Shown: positions 45,676 to 56,370 of the stretch, one piece after another | How the letters are laid out: the number at the start of each line of letters is the position of its first letter | Numbering within the stretch: the first letter of the stretch is position 1 | Origin: Beaufortia kweichowensis | Lineage: Eukaryota; Chordata; Actinopteri; Cypriniformes; Gastromyzontidae | DNA length: 64,000 nt | NCBI GenBank assembly: GCA_019155185.1 | Contig: CM032802.1 | Location: 15,721,228-15,785,227 of the forward strand | Direction: 5' to 3' | The notes under the pieces: generated by a model | The model's input: the letters and a program-made list of their open reading frames with translations, nothing else | Database searches by the model: none | What the model was told of the DNA's origin: nothing | Program-made: the position numbers and the translations under genes

Positions 45676-48220
45676 ATCGCCCGATCAGCCTACTCACATG
45701 TGATTATAAAATACTTACAAAGATTCTTTCCTTAAGATTGGAATCTATAGTACCAAAAATCGTGCATCCTGACCAGACAGGTTTTGTAAAGGGCAGGCAA
45801 TCTTTTCACAATTTACGTCGTCTCTTTAACATAATATATTCTAAACATTCGATCCACTCACCAGAAATTGTGATCTCATTAGACGCGCACAAAGCTTTCG
45901 ATCGAATTGAATATGGACACCTCTTCAAAACTCTAAGCAAATTTGGCTTTGGCCCAGTCTTTGTTTCCTGGATTCGGACGTTATATGCAGCACCCCAAGC
46001 TAGAGTGAGGACTAATAACTTTAATTTAATATTTCACTGTTCAGAGAGGGACACGACAGGGTTGTCCGTTGTCCCTCTTCTTTTGATCTGGTCATTGAGC
46101 CACTTGCAGCGGCATTGCGATGTAATAACAATATCACGGGGGTATCACAAGGGGTGGCCTGGTCCATAAAGTGTCATTGTATGCTGATGATTTGCTGATG
46201 TTTATATCAGATCCGGAGACTTCAATCCCAGAATTCCTAGACACCATTTCTCAATTTGGTAAATCCTCTGGGTACAAGATTAACCTTACCAAAAGTGTTT
46301 TGTTCCCAATTAATGTTCTGGCTCGGAATCGATCCTTTGATTCATACCCATTCAGGACTACAGAGGGCCCCATGACATACCTGGGAGTAAGTGTCACAAG
46401 TAGATACAAGGACCTATTCCAAAATAACTTTAAATCAGCCTTAGGACAGATCAAGGAGAACCTTAAATGTTGGTCTACTCTGCCTCTGTCCCTGGCTGGA
46501 CGATTAATTCAATAAAGATGGTAGCGCTACCTAGGATCTTGTATTTATTCCAAACAGTCCCAATTTTCATACCCAAATCATTCTTTAAGGAACTTGACAG
46601 GCACATCAGTACATTTATATGGAACAAAACAATACCTCGCGTACGGAAAACAGTTCTTGAGAGACGTAAGGAGAATGCTGGACTAGCTTTACCAAATTTT
46701 TTATACTATTATTGGGCTGCAAACGTCCACAAATTAGTAATATGGTATGGAGCTTCTATGGGTGGGAGTAGTCCGAGTTGGTGTCTAATGGAACAACATT
46801 CATGCTCGTCCATCTCTTTGGCCTCAATGTTGTGTGCTCCACTGCCAGTGGCAGTGGGTGCACATACGGACAATCCTATTGTAAGAGGCAGTTTACGCAT
46901 ATGGACCCAATTTCGCAAACATTTTTGTCATATACAAGCTTTGGTGTCTATGCCTCTGTCCTCAAACTTTCTTTTTAAGCCATCGCTTATAGATACGGCC
47001 TTTCTCACTTGGGCTAGAAAAGGCATAAACAGTGTGGGAGATCTTTTTGTGGATGGCACGTTTGTTTCTTTTGACTATTTGGTTAATGAATTAGGTTTAC
47101 CGAAAACATTTTTTTTTAGGTATCTTCAGGTCCGTGATTTTGTTCGTTCCCAGTTTTCGTACATTCCCCTCCAAACCAAATACCGCCCTCTTGATCATTG
47201 TCTGACGGTCAAGCCCTCATCTCTCGGTGGTGTCTCTCAGCTGTATACTGTTATTCAGGCCATGAAATGCCCATCTCTTCTGTCTCTTAAGGTACAGTGG
47301 GAGGAGGATCTAAATACAGAATTGACGGATGAAATTTGGCAAAGAGCTATACATAAAATATATACATCGTCTATCTGTGTCAGGCACAGGTTGATACAAT
47401 TCAAAGTATTTAATCGCCTGCACCTCTCTAGGACCAAATTGGCCAAAATGTATCCTAATGTGGATCCCAACTGTACGCGTTGTCACCAAGCCCCTGCTTC
47501 TCTGGCTCACATGTTCTGGTCATGCTCAAGCATAGGCACATTCTGGTCTGAGATATTTAATACATTCACCTACATTTGTAAAAAGAATATTGATCCAGAC
47601 CCTACCATTGCAATATTTGGGGTGGTACATAGTAGAGTTGGGGTCTCAAGAGGCCAATCTCAATTAATAGCATTCTCTACACTGTTAGCTCGCCGACTAA
47701 TTCTTACAAATTGGAAATCACCCTCACCCCCAAAACACTCGCGTTGGGTGTGTGAAACTATGTCCTTCCTCCAACTTGAAAAATTAAGAACTACAGTCCA
47801 AAACTCAGCAGAAAGGTTTCAGAATGTATGGCAACCTTTCTTGGATTATTATGAAAATGCATTTGATGCTAATTCTTTAGATTAAAAAAAAAAATAATAA
47901 TAATAAGGTTCTCATCTCCTCCCCCTCTTTTTTATTTTTTTTTTATTTTTATTTTTATTTATTTATTTATTTATTTTTTGTTTGTTTGTTTTGTTTGTTT
48001 TTGTTTTTGTTTTTTTTTGTTTGTGTGTTCTGTGTGCATTCTCAGTACTTGTGCGAACCTTGGATGCAAATCTGCGATGAAAGGAGATATGTGAGATAAT
48101 GTATACAAAGTATGAGGTTTGTGGATGGGGATGCCTTGTATGACATAAGAGAATGTATGCTGGTTTGTTTGTGTTATGTACATTTAAAACAATAAAAACA
48201 CTTTGAAATAAAATAAAAAA
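45676..48220 (+). pseudogene. L1-like LINE #2, 5'-truncated
   Basis: It starts inside the reverse transcriptase (YRPISLLTCDYKILTKIL) and continues with HPDQTGFVKGRQ, SLDAHKAFDRIEYGHLF and, after frame breaks near 46050-46165, SLYADDLLMFI with the catalytic YADD at about 46180. The C-terminal domain is open over 46467-47885 after another frameshift near 46510. It has the CCHC-like TRCHQAPASLAHMFWSC motif near 47478 and ends FQNVWQPFLDYYEN. The 3' end is T-rich (47920-48020) and finishes with AATAAAAACACTTTG. This is ordinary 5' truncation with three frame breaks. It is a different subfamily from LINE #1, as the proteins diverge throughout. Confidence 0.9.
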
Positions 48221-48302
48221 TAAATACAATAAAGTATAAATAAAGAAATAATAGTATAAATACTCTACTTTGTTTGACAGAGCACTAATATTTTTAACTA
48301 AT

Positions 48303-48496
48303 CTAAGTTCAAGTTTATTTGTATAGCGCTTTAACAATGTAGCACTGTTTCAAAGCAGCTTTACAGCAAAATAAACAGAACGACACAAGCAGGGAAATAT
48401 AAAAGCTAGCTTAATAACTAATATCTAATATCAGCAGTCTACTAGTGAGCACTCCAACACTGAGCTGGTGGCAAGGAACCCAAACTCCATTAATGA

Positions 48497-48536
<40 letters not shown>

Positions 48537-49640
48537 GTAAATGTAAATGTAAATATATATATATATATATGGAGAAAAAAACCTTGGGAGAACCCAGGCT
48601 CACTTGGAGGGTCATTTCTCTTCTGACGTGTCACAGCTGCAGTCAGTAGTTTGAAAAAAAAAATATTTAATTTAAAGCGATGTACTAAATTTACTACAAC
48701 GTGAAGCCGTGTAGATCTGAATTTTGAGTTGGTCTGGATTAGTTGTCATTTAATTTTTTTTGTAATTGTGTTGGTGTTAAAACCGGCTTACAGCTAATGA
48801 GGCCGATATCAAGCAATGAATTTAATTAGGGTTGATTTCATTTTGACTGAATTTAGATTGGGTCTGATTTGTGTTAGTTGTGATTAATTTATGTTTATGT
48901 TAAACTTAATTAATAAGGCCAAAATTATACAGTAAAGGATTGTTTCGCCAGGGATGACTGAGTTGACTGAGTGCAGCTTTAACATCAAACTGCTGACATA
49001 GACAGAAAAGAAGTAGTTCATTAGTTTAAGTAAAATAGTTAAAGAGATTAGCATAAATACTGTTTAGCATTATCATTAATGTAGTAACTAGCATTAGCAT
49101 TAGTTATAATGAGTGCAGGTTCTCCTGGGGGGTCGCCTCCTTCTGTCAGATCCAACGTCAGGTCAGGGTATGGACTGGATGCAACCTCGGAATAATAAGA
49201 GACAGACAAACTGAGAGCAAAATACTGTTTCACACCCTTAGATGCAACAAGTAAATCAGATTGTTATGGAAGTGTTCCCGGTTCCGGTTGGCCTAGTTAA
49301 TTAATTCCTAGGCTTGGTAGAAAACCCATCAATAGTTAGATAATATTCTTGTTGGTTAAGTGTGGCAGTTTCAGGTCTAATGATCAGCACCTCTGTTTTG
49401 TCAGAGTTCTACAACAGAAAGTTGCTACTCATCCAGCTTTTTATGTCAACTATACATTGCATCATTTTGGTAATTTGTTGTGTTTCGTGAGACCTCGAGG
49501 AGATATAGAGTTGAGTATCATCACCATAGCAGTGAATATTATAGCTTATAGAGATATAGATTATAGCTCCTAAGGGTAACATGTAAAGGGCGAAGATTAG
49601 AGATTCTAGAACTGATGAAGAAGGCTACAAAAGATGTAAA
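48303..49640 (-). mobile_element. LINE (CR1/L2/Rex-like) fragment, minus strand
   Basis: On the minus strand it ends with the LINE tail (GCGCTATACAAATAAACTTG, plus 48307-48326). Its 3' UTR matches the copy at 33.9-34.3 kb: the phrases around GGTTCTCCTGGGGGTC and CTAGGCCAACCGG are shared. Further upstream, plus 49350-49570, the minus strand encodes a reverse transcriptase core (HCYGDDTQLYISS, KSWMSSNFLL then a stop, KTEVLIIRP), with YGDD in place of the usual YADD. The segment coding for the protein C-terminus is absent between core and UTR. About 590 bp of extra DNA, including (TA)n, lies at 48470-49060. Confidence 0.65.
48501..48571. repeat. (TA)n with AAATGT repeats
   Basis: Two (TA)n runs flank three AAATGT hexamers. 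Confidence 0.9.
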
Positions 49641-51282
49641 ATAAAACATTCTTATTTGTATGTGATATATTTATATATATTCTAATATATTTGTGTATGT
49701 GCCTGTGAATGTATCTGTGGGTGAGAACAGACATCTATTTGTTCACTGATTATACCTTTCTCTTCTGTTTTTTTCCCGGTCTTCTACAGCTACAGCTTCT
49801 TCCTGCCTACAGCTTTTTGACATTTGCTATAAAAAACAATTCTCAAATTAAGCAATATATGCCTTTTACTTAAAATAATGTCCCACTTTAGCTGAATGCT
49901 ACTGTTCCATTTTATTTAACATGTTAAGGTACATTGGGACTGTAAGAAAACTTGATATTTTTTTAAATAGAAACTTGCGCATAGCATATCATAGGATAAA
50001 TCTGAATCATCACATAAACAGATGTAATAAAAAATATATTGTAGATTAATATACTGTTTGTATTAGAGTTTGGACCTAGACATTTTTTAAGAGACTTAAA
50101 CTATATGTACAAGCACTTACCACCAGCTTTCTCATACTTTCCAGCACTTTAAAAAAAAATTCGTCATCAGCTAAAAATCTGGGCATACTCTATCATTTGA
50201 AAGCCATGTTGCAACACTTGTAAAACTGTGTTTTTCCATCTTGTCATGTTGTCATTATCAAATGCAGAAAAGTTCATTCGTGCATTCATGACGTTGTTCA
50301 AAATGCAGCAGTACTTACAAAAACAAAAAGGTATGAACATACCTACTGAGCAAAGACACATCCAAAAGACATCAATTTAAAGTCTTTGTTGAATGTTCAA
50401 AAGACGTCAACTGTGCAGCCAGAATAAAAGTTTTTGTGACGTCTTTTTCAGACGTCTTTCATATGTTCATTATTGCCCTCCAGGTGACATCCTTAGAGGG
50501 TTTTAAATTATAGTTTTTACGACGTCATTTCAACATCACCAATGAACAGTTTTTATGACATGTTTCTTGGACTAGTTTCAGACGTCCATGTTGCACTTCA
50601 TTTAAATCAACTATTCTATGTTAATTGTTAATGAGGCCAGAGTTCAATTCTGTATTCTTTATTGAACTCCATGTTTTGGTCATCAAACTTCATCAGGTAG
50701 GCTATTGTTATAAGGTTGGATGACCACATGATATTTAATAAAACTCATTAAAACTCAGTGTGCAAAACTACTGCTTTAAAATTTTAAATAATAAATGAGT
50801 ACCTATCCCCTTCGACACACCTGTCCAAGACATAGAGTTGTGCACAACATTTTAGTAGCCTTGTTTACAACTGGAAATTTGTGACATCTGATCTATTAAA
50901 AAGGGCAAAAATAAAAAAAATAGTTTATAATGACAAGAGAATATTTGTTTTCCATATTTAATAAGGGTTTCAGCAAAATATTAACAGGCTGATGAATAAA
51001 ACACAATTCTAATAACATTAACTGCCAAGTGAACAAACTGGCTATGATAAGACTAGAAACAACCACAAATGCATTACAGTACTCATGCAGAAGTTAGTTA
51101 TCCCCCCCCCCCCGTATGCCCTCCACCTCCCTTCCTCCCTGGTGCATGTTTAAGATGTTCTGCTGCATGATGCTTGATTGTAGCCTCTGTAGCTTCTTTA
51201 TCCCATTTCATGACTGCAGCTGCAAGAGTTGAACAAAAACAAAAATATAATTATAATTATAAGTATGTACCAGTGTATTTAC
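49641..51282. other. Unassigned stretch with a GACGTC cluster
   Basis: No exon recognised. 50340-50600 holds several GACGTC or AGACGTC/GACGTCT sites, probably a decayed transposon built from short AAAAGACGTC-type repeats. A run of about 13 C sits near 51103-51115. Confidence 0.45.
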
Positions 51283-51770
51283 TAGGGATGGGCATTTCAA
51301 GCAAAAATAATATTCGAAGTTCGCTGGGAAATATTCGAATATTATTCGAAAATTGCACCCCTCCCCCACATGCAACAGTCCAGAACCCATAAATCAACTC
51401 CTCTTAAAGAAAGGCCATTTTCGCTTCAAAAACGAGCATGAACATTCACAGGAATTTAAAAACCTTAAGTTTTATCATTTATTTCATACAGAAATATTAA
51501 CTTAAGCCATAATGATTTCAGGCTAGACACACAGTAAATAATTAAAACATTGTGAATAGCCTAAATGACAGCACGTATGTGCATATCATTTAATACTCTT
51601 TATAGCCATAACCTACTTCATATTTTTATTCAAACAAATTAGAACATGTTCGGGATGAAAATGGGAGCACAATTTGAGTCTGGCCCCAGAGAACACCCTC
51701 TCGGATGGCACAGTCACAGAAGTAGAAATTATATTCTATAATTAAATCAACTAATCGAATATTTGAAAAT
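51283..51770. mobile_element. Interspersed repeat of the TAGGGATGGGCATTTC type
   Basis: It begins TAGGGATGGGCATTTC and carries ATTCGAAT-type motifs (AAATATTCGAATATTATTCG), with AATCGAATATTTGAAAATTG again near 51750. I recognise this as a widespread fish DNA repeat but do not assign a superfamily. No coding region. Confidence 0.4.
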
Positions 51771-52016
51771 TGCTAGTATTTACATTGCAGTATGCATGTT
51801 CACATACAGTATTTTACAGTATTTGTATGTGAAAATATCCAAGTTTGCAGTTCCTTTATTATTCCTCATGTACAGCATACATATTAGGACCTCTTCAGAC
51901 CTCAGCTTCAGTACTCAGACATCAGGTAAAACGCATCGCACCTCAGATGAAAAGGCATCTGGTTGCAAGTCCAACTCTCTAACCTCTAGGCTACAACTGC
52001 CCCCGTGTTACATATT

Positions 52017-52487
52017 GTCACGGTTTCACCCTGCACCTCCCCATGAACTTAATTTCCCATAATGCTTTGCACCTCTCCACACCTGTTATTCATTACCTGC
52101 ATCCATCTTGATTTCACCTGCACCTGATCACGATCACCCGGACTCTATAAATGCCATGTGTTTGTTTCTGTTCTTGGTCTGGTATTGTTGTTTCATGCCT
52201 GTTGTTTCTTGTTGTTCCTGCCTTAATGTTATATGTCGTGCGTTATGCCTAGTTGGATTATTACCTGTTTCAGTTTTGGATATATTACCTGTTCCTGTTT
52301 GGATATAATACCCGTTCCTGTTTGGATATATTACCCATTCATGTTTGGATAAAATTACCTGTTCCCGTTTGGATGTTTATACCTTTGTTACCTGTTGGTA
52401 GATTATTGCTGTCCGGTGGACAGCGTCTTTTTTGAGTTCACTGAAGTAAACCTGTGTTAACGTGTTGACTCTTTCCTGATCCGTAAC
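52017..52487 (+). mobile_element. Solo LTR, gypsy type, with internal 22-bp repeats
   Basis: It begins TGTCACGGTTTCACC, like the gypsy LTR at 33544 (TGTCACGG), and ends near CCTGATCCGTAACG. It carries a TATA-like CTCTATAAATGC (52142-52153). Between 52250 and 52390 a 22-23 bp unit (TTACCTGTTCCTGTTTGGAT) is repeated about five times. No internal gag-pol, so a solo LTR. Confidence 0.65.
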
Positions 52488-52532
52488 GCACGCATGCACG
52501 CACGCACGCATGCACGCACACACACACAATAA
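52486..52532. repeat. CACGCACG/CA microsatellite
   Basis: A degenerate run of CACGCATG, CACGCACG and CACACA units. Confidence 0.9.
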
Positions 52533-53264
52533 TGCATTATATAGTTTGACCCGCTGATTGCCATATTCTTATTCCACAAGCATTGAAACTATAAACTTCT
52601 ATAAAATTCTATCAATTGACCAAACTGTTTTTTCTTGCGTTGAATATGAATGTGTTGGTGTTAAACTTAAAGGACATTGGGAAAATCCTGTACCTTTAAT
52701 TGCCAGTTCGTCGCCAGAGGCAATTTCTGCCTTTTCCCCTTCATATTGAATTTTGGTAAAGAGCCTGGAGAAACAATGTTGATTAACAATCGATTAATCT
52801 GGAATTGATTAACAAACCTCTGGGATAGCTCCAATGACATACTGTCCCTGAACCTGTTGAACCCCCTCCTCTTAATCTTCCACATCAGGCTGCTATGCCG
52901 TCTCATTATTGCATTTCAGATAATTAAATATAAATTTCAGAATTTAGAATTATCATCAATTTGTCCTTTTATGAAATATAAAAATGGCAGTCAATGCAGA
53001 TCTCTGAAACTCTTCCGTTTTTTTTGTAGCTTACATGTTTCTAATTTAAAGGGGTCATACGATGCAATTTCATGTTTTCCTTTCTCTTTAGTATGTTATG
53101 TAGCTGTTTGTGCATGTATAAGATCTGCAGAGTTACAAAGCTCAAAGTCTCAAACCCAAAGAGATATTCTTTGTAAATGCAGAGAGGATCAACAATAATC
53201 TCCTGTCGGCGGGCAAATGTATGTAGAATTTAGTGTTTTGTATGTAGAAATACTGTTGAAAATA
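52533..53264. other. Non-coding stretch with a small transposon fragment
   Basis: Around 53047-53175 the sequence AAAGGGGTCATACGATGC followed by TTTCCTTTCTCTTTAG and AAACCCAAAGAGATATTC resembles a common fish DNA transposon end. I did not find the missing DUF4806 C-terminal exon here. Confidence 0.45.
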
Positions 53265-53330
53265 CTAGTCAAGAATTTTGTGGACACAATCCCTTACATC
53301 TTTTCCTCCAATTCTTGCAAGTTGCAACAC
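53265..53330 (-). pseudogene. DUF4806-type exon, core start, ends in stop
   Basis: The acceptor CTCTTTGAAG precedes VLQLARIGGKDVRDCVHKIL, in phase with the previous exon (..ESL). The family core normally runs on for some 60-80 residues (a ..RLFTN..M..FN-type segment). Here a TAG follows ILD directly. Confidence 0.65.
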
Positions 53331-53473
53331 CTTCAAAGAGAGGAGGTAATAATCCTCTCACATTACAAAAACAATATCCTATTACAAATTTAACTGATAT
53401 ACCACATAATTATTTTGATAAATAAAACAGCATAAAATTACATCACTTCCAGATTGTATTTTACAAATCATAC

Positions 53474-53643
53474 CAGGGACTCAAAGGCTTGCTGGTCCTT
53501 GAGGCGTTCCTCCTCTCTCTCAAACTCCTCCATCATCTCCAGCTGCTCTATATGGGCGGATGAAAGGGGAGGCTCACTTCTTACCAGCCTTCTGACCTCC
53601 ATGTGGATATCCACCAATTTAGATAAGACTTTCTTCTGGAACT
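53474..53643 (-). CDS. DUF4806-type exon, coiled-coil region
   Basis: Bounded by acceptor TTTTTTGTGTTCAG and donor CTG|GTATGA. It encodes FQKKVLSKLVDIHMEVRRLV and, after a short Pro/Ser linker, an acidic helix (EMMEEFEREEERLKDQQAF). This is the segment that precedes the DUF4806 core. Phase matches both neighbours. Confidence 0.75.
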
Positions 53644-53845
53644 CTGAACACAAAAAAGCACTTATGTGAAATGTCAGTGTAAACTGCTGGCAGAGTCAAT
53701 AGGGAAATTATGCTATCATTTATATGCTATAATTGTTTTCCTTAAACAGAGTTTAAGTACAAAGTTAAACATGATAATGCTATGTGTGTCCTGTTCACTT
53801 CATTTTTGTTGTTTTTGATACCAGCTCCAACACTTAAGTACTTAC

Positions 53846-53983
53846 TTGCCATATCCATAGGAAATCTTAAGTCTGTTTCCTTGTGAGGCCCAGTACGACC
53901 GGATTTATGTGCAGAGGACCTGTTACTCTGCTCTGAGAAAGACCTCCCAGAGAATCTTGAGATTGGTGCTTGAACAACTTCAT
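53846..53983 (-). CDS. DUF4806-type exon, Ser-rich linker
   Basis: Acceptor TTTTGTCTTCAG and consensus donor CAA|GTAAGTAC. It encodes DEVVQAPISRFSGRSFSEQS.. and ends FPMDMA(K), the final codon being completed by the next exon. The low-complexity Ser/Arg-rich content is typical of the linker in this family. Confidence 0.7.
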
Positions 53984-54309
53984 CTGAAGACAAAATTTGT
54001 CAAATATCATTATCAGTTTCGTAGTAGAGGATATAGTTCTTGTAGCAAGTTTTCTGCCCATATGATTTATTACTTTTGGATAACATGAGCAACCCCAGTG
54101 CGCAGTTCCTGCCTCTGCTGTACTTAGGAGTCAATCAAGCTCAATCAATGCAAAGAGATCTATTTTAAACATACTTTTAAACATGACACTTGATAGACAA
54201 TAATAACATGAGGCTCAGAATGTCAAACACATAAATATGCACTACTTCATTACATGGCCAGTACTTCAGTACATTTACACTCTTGCCACTGTGAATTACA
54301 TCAGGGTTT

Positions 54310-54577
54310 ATATGTTCTGGGACAAATCGCTGTGCCTGGACTGCTTGCCATGTCCCATCTGGTGGCTGTCACTGGACCGATTGCTGTGCCTGGACTGCTT
54401 CCTGTGTTGATCCCGTTTGCTGTACTGCATCCTGTCGCTATGACTGGAACCATGGCTGTGACAGGACCCGTCACTTTGTCTGTATTGGTCACTGTGCTGG
54501 GATCCATCACTGTGGCTTGACTGATGACTGGACCCCTTGACTGGGCGGCTCGGTTTACATTTGAATGTCCAGGGCCT
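54310..54577 (-). CDS. Candidate Ser/His-rich exon of the DUF4806-type gene
   Basis: It follows a good acceptor (TTGTTTTTTTCAG|GCCC). Two overlapping frames are open. One gives a Ser/His/Gln/Arg-rich repeat (SSHSDRMQYSKRD, KQSRHSNRSSDSHQMG), the other a Thr/Val/Pro-rich one. The donor is not clear and both frames meet a stop near 54310, so the exon's end and frame are unresolved. Confidence 0.4.
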
Positions 54578-54646
54578 GAAAAAAACAATTAATTTACAGT
54601 TAAATGCAGCTTAATAGAAATACAGAAGACACACAGATAAAATATG

Positions 54647-56370
54647 TGTAGAGACTTGGCCGGGCCAAATGTTGGATTTCTTTAAGGGATCATAAAGTTA
54701 GACAACAAACAACAAATTCCTAGGGGGGGGAGTCCACAACAGAACCCCTTGTGGCTCCAGAAAGTCTGGGTTAAGTGATGACCTGCCGGTTGTTACTTAA
54801 CTCAGTAGGACAGTTATGGCACCTCTCTGGCCTTCCCCAGAGAGGGTGACCCCCAGCTCAACTCCCTGAGATTCTCCAGGCCCCCCCTGGAGATTTGCAG
54901 AGAGAACTAAAGAGGAACATTCCAACACATCAAAGAGATTCTCTAGAATGAGCAAGAATAAACTGTCCAATTTGTGTATATATACAGTATACCTGTATCT
55001 ATATGTGTGTGTATTCCTCCATTGTCACTTAATGCCTGACCATAGTTAGTGCATGTATTTCATTACTGTTGAAGTTTAACTGTTATTTCATGGCAGATGA
55101 ATGAATAACTATTGTTCTTACTTCACCTCTCTCTCGTGTGTGGTATCAAAATGATCCATTTCCTAAATAATGATGCACAGTACATAGTCATGGCGTGCAT
55201 TATACTCACTTTACAATAAGTTTATGTGTTCGGTGCAATCAGGACATACTGCCATACCTGTGTAAATCACAGGGAGAGACAAAGAAACTTTCTCCCGCGC
55301 ACCCATGGCCCCTCGTCATTGGCCAAGTGACCTAATGGAGACGTGGTAGCTGTGTCTTTAAGACCGACATGCAGCGGATAACTCTTTGCTCAGAAACTTG
55401 GAATCTATTTCAAACTTTGTGGGACCTGCCCTTTCTTCAGGACAGCCTTTTCCGGCAATCTTACTTCGGCAGACTTCGACACTTGCAACTAACTGTTCAA
55501 TGCAAGTATCACAATTCAACAGCGCTAAAGCCGAAGCCGAAGTAAGATTGCCGGAAAAGCTGTCCTGAAGAAGGGCAGGTCCCACAAAGTTTTGGAGAGA
55601 TTCCAAGTTTCTGAGCAAAGAGTTGTCCGATGCATGGTGGTCTTAAAGGCACAGCTGTCACGCCCCTGTCAGGTCTTTTGACCAATGGCAAAAGGACGGC
55701 GGTTGCACGGGAGAAATTTCTTTGTCCTTCTTTGTGACAAATGATTTACACAGGTACGGTTTATGTCCTGTTTGCACCGAACACATAAACTTATTGTAAA
55801 TTGAGTATGATGCACGCCATGACTATGTACTGTGCATCATTATTTAGGAAATAATTTGTGGATCATTTTGATACCACACACGAGAGAGAAGTGAAGTAAG
55901 AACAATAGTTATTCATTCATCTGCCATGAAATAACAGTTAAACTTCAACAGTAATGAAATACATGCACTAACTATGGTCAGGCATTAAGTGACAATGGAG
56001 GAATACACACACATATAGATACAGGTATACTGTATATATACACAAATTGGACAGTTTATTCTTGCTCATTCTAGAGAATCTCTTTGATGTGTTGGAATGT
56101 TCCTCTTTAGTTCTCTCTGCAAATCTCCAGGGGGGGCCTGGAGAATCTCAGGGAGTTGAGCTGGGGGTCACCCTCTCTGGGGAAGGCCAGAGAGGTGCCA
56201 TAACTGTCCTACTGAGTTAAGTAACAACCGGCAGGTCATCACTTAACCCAGACTTTCTGGAGCCACAAGGGGTTCTGTTGTGGACTCCCCCCCCTAGGAA
56301 TTTGTTGTTTGTTGTCTAACTTTATGATCCCTTAAAGAAATCCAACATTTGGCCCGGCCAAGTCTCTACA
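54647..56370. mobile_element. Fold-back element: 1.72-kb inverted repeat
   Basis: Two arms of about 825-835 bp (54647-55470 and 55536-56370) are inverted copies of each other around a 65-nt centre. The ends are TGTAGAGACTTGGCCGGGCC and its complement. The outer parts are almost identical on inspection (for example CCTTGTGGCTCCAGAAAGTC, and the phrase CTGACCATAGTTAGTGCATG near 55035 and 55975). The inner 300 bp of the arms differ by several indels and substitutions. No coding frame of note. It behaves like a DNA transposon whose terminal repeats fill the element. Its right end abuts LINE #3, its left end lies 70 bp from a candidate DUF4806-type exon. No clear target duplication. Confidence 0.88.

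Noticed and set aside
54647..56370. Two mirror-image short genes in the fold-back arms
   Set aside because: Matching open frames of 60-86 codons on opposite strands are an automatic result of the inverted repeat.
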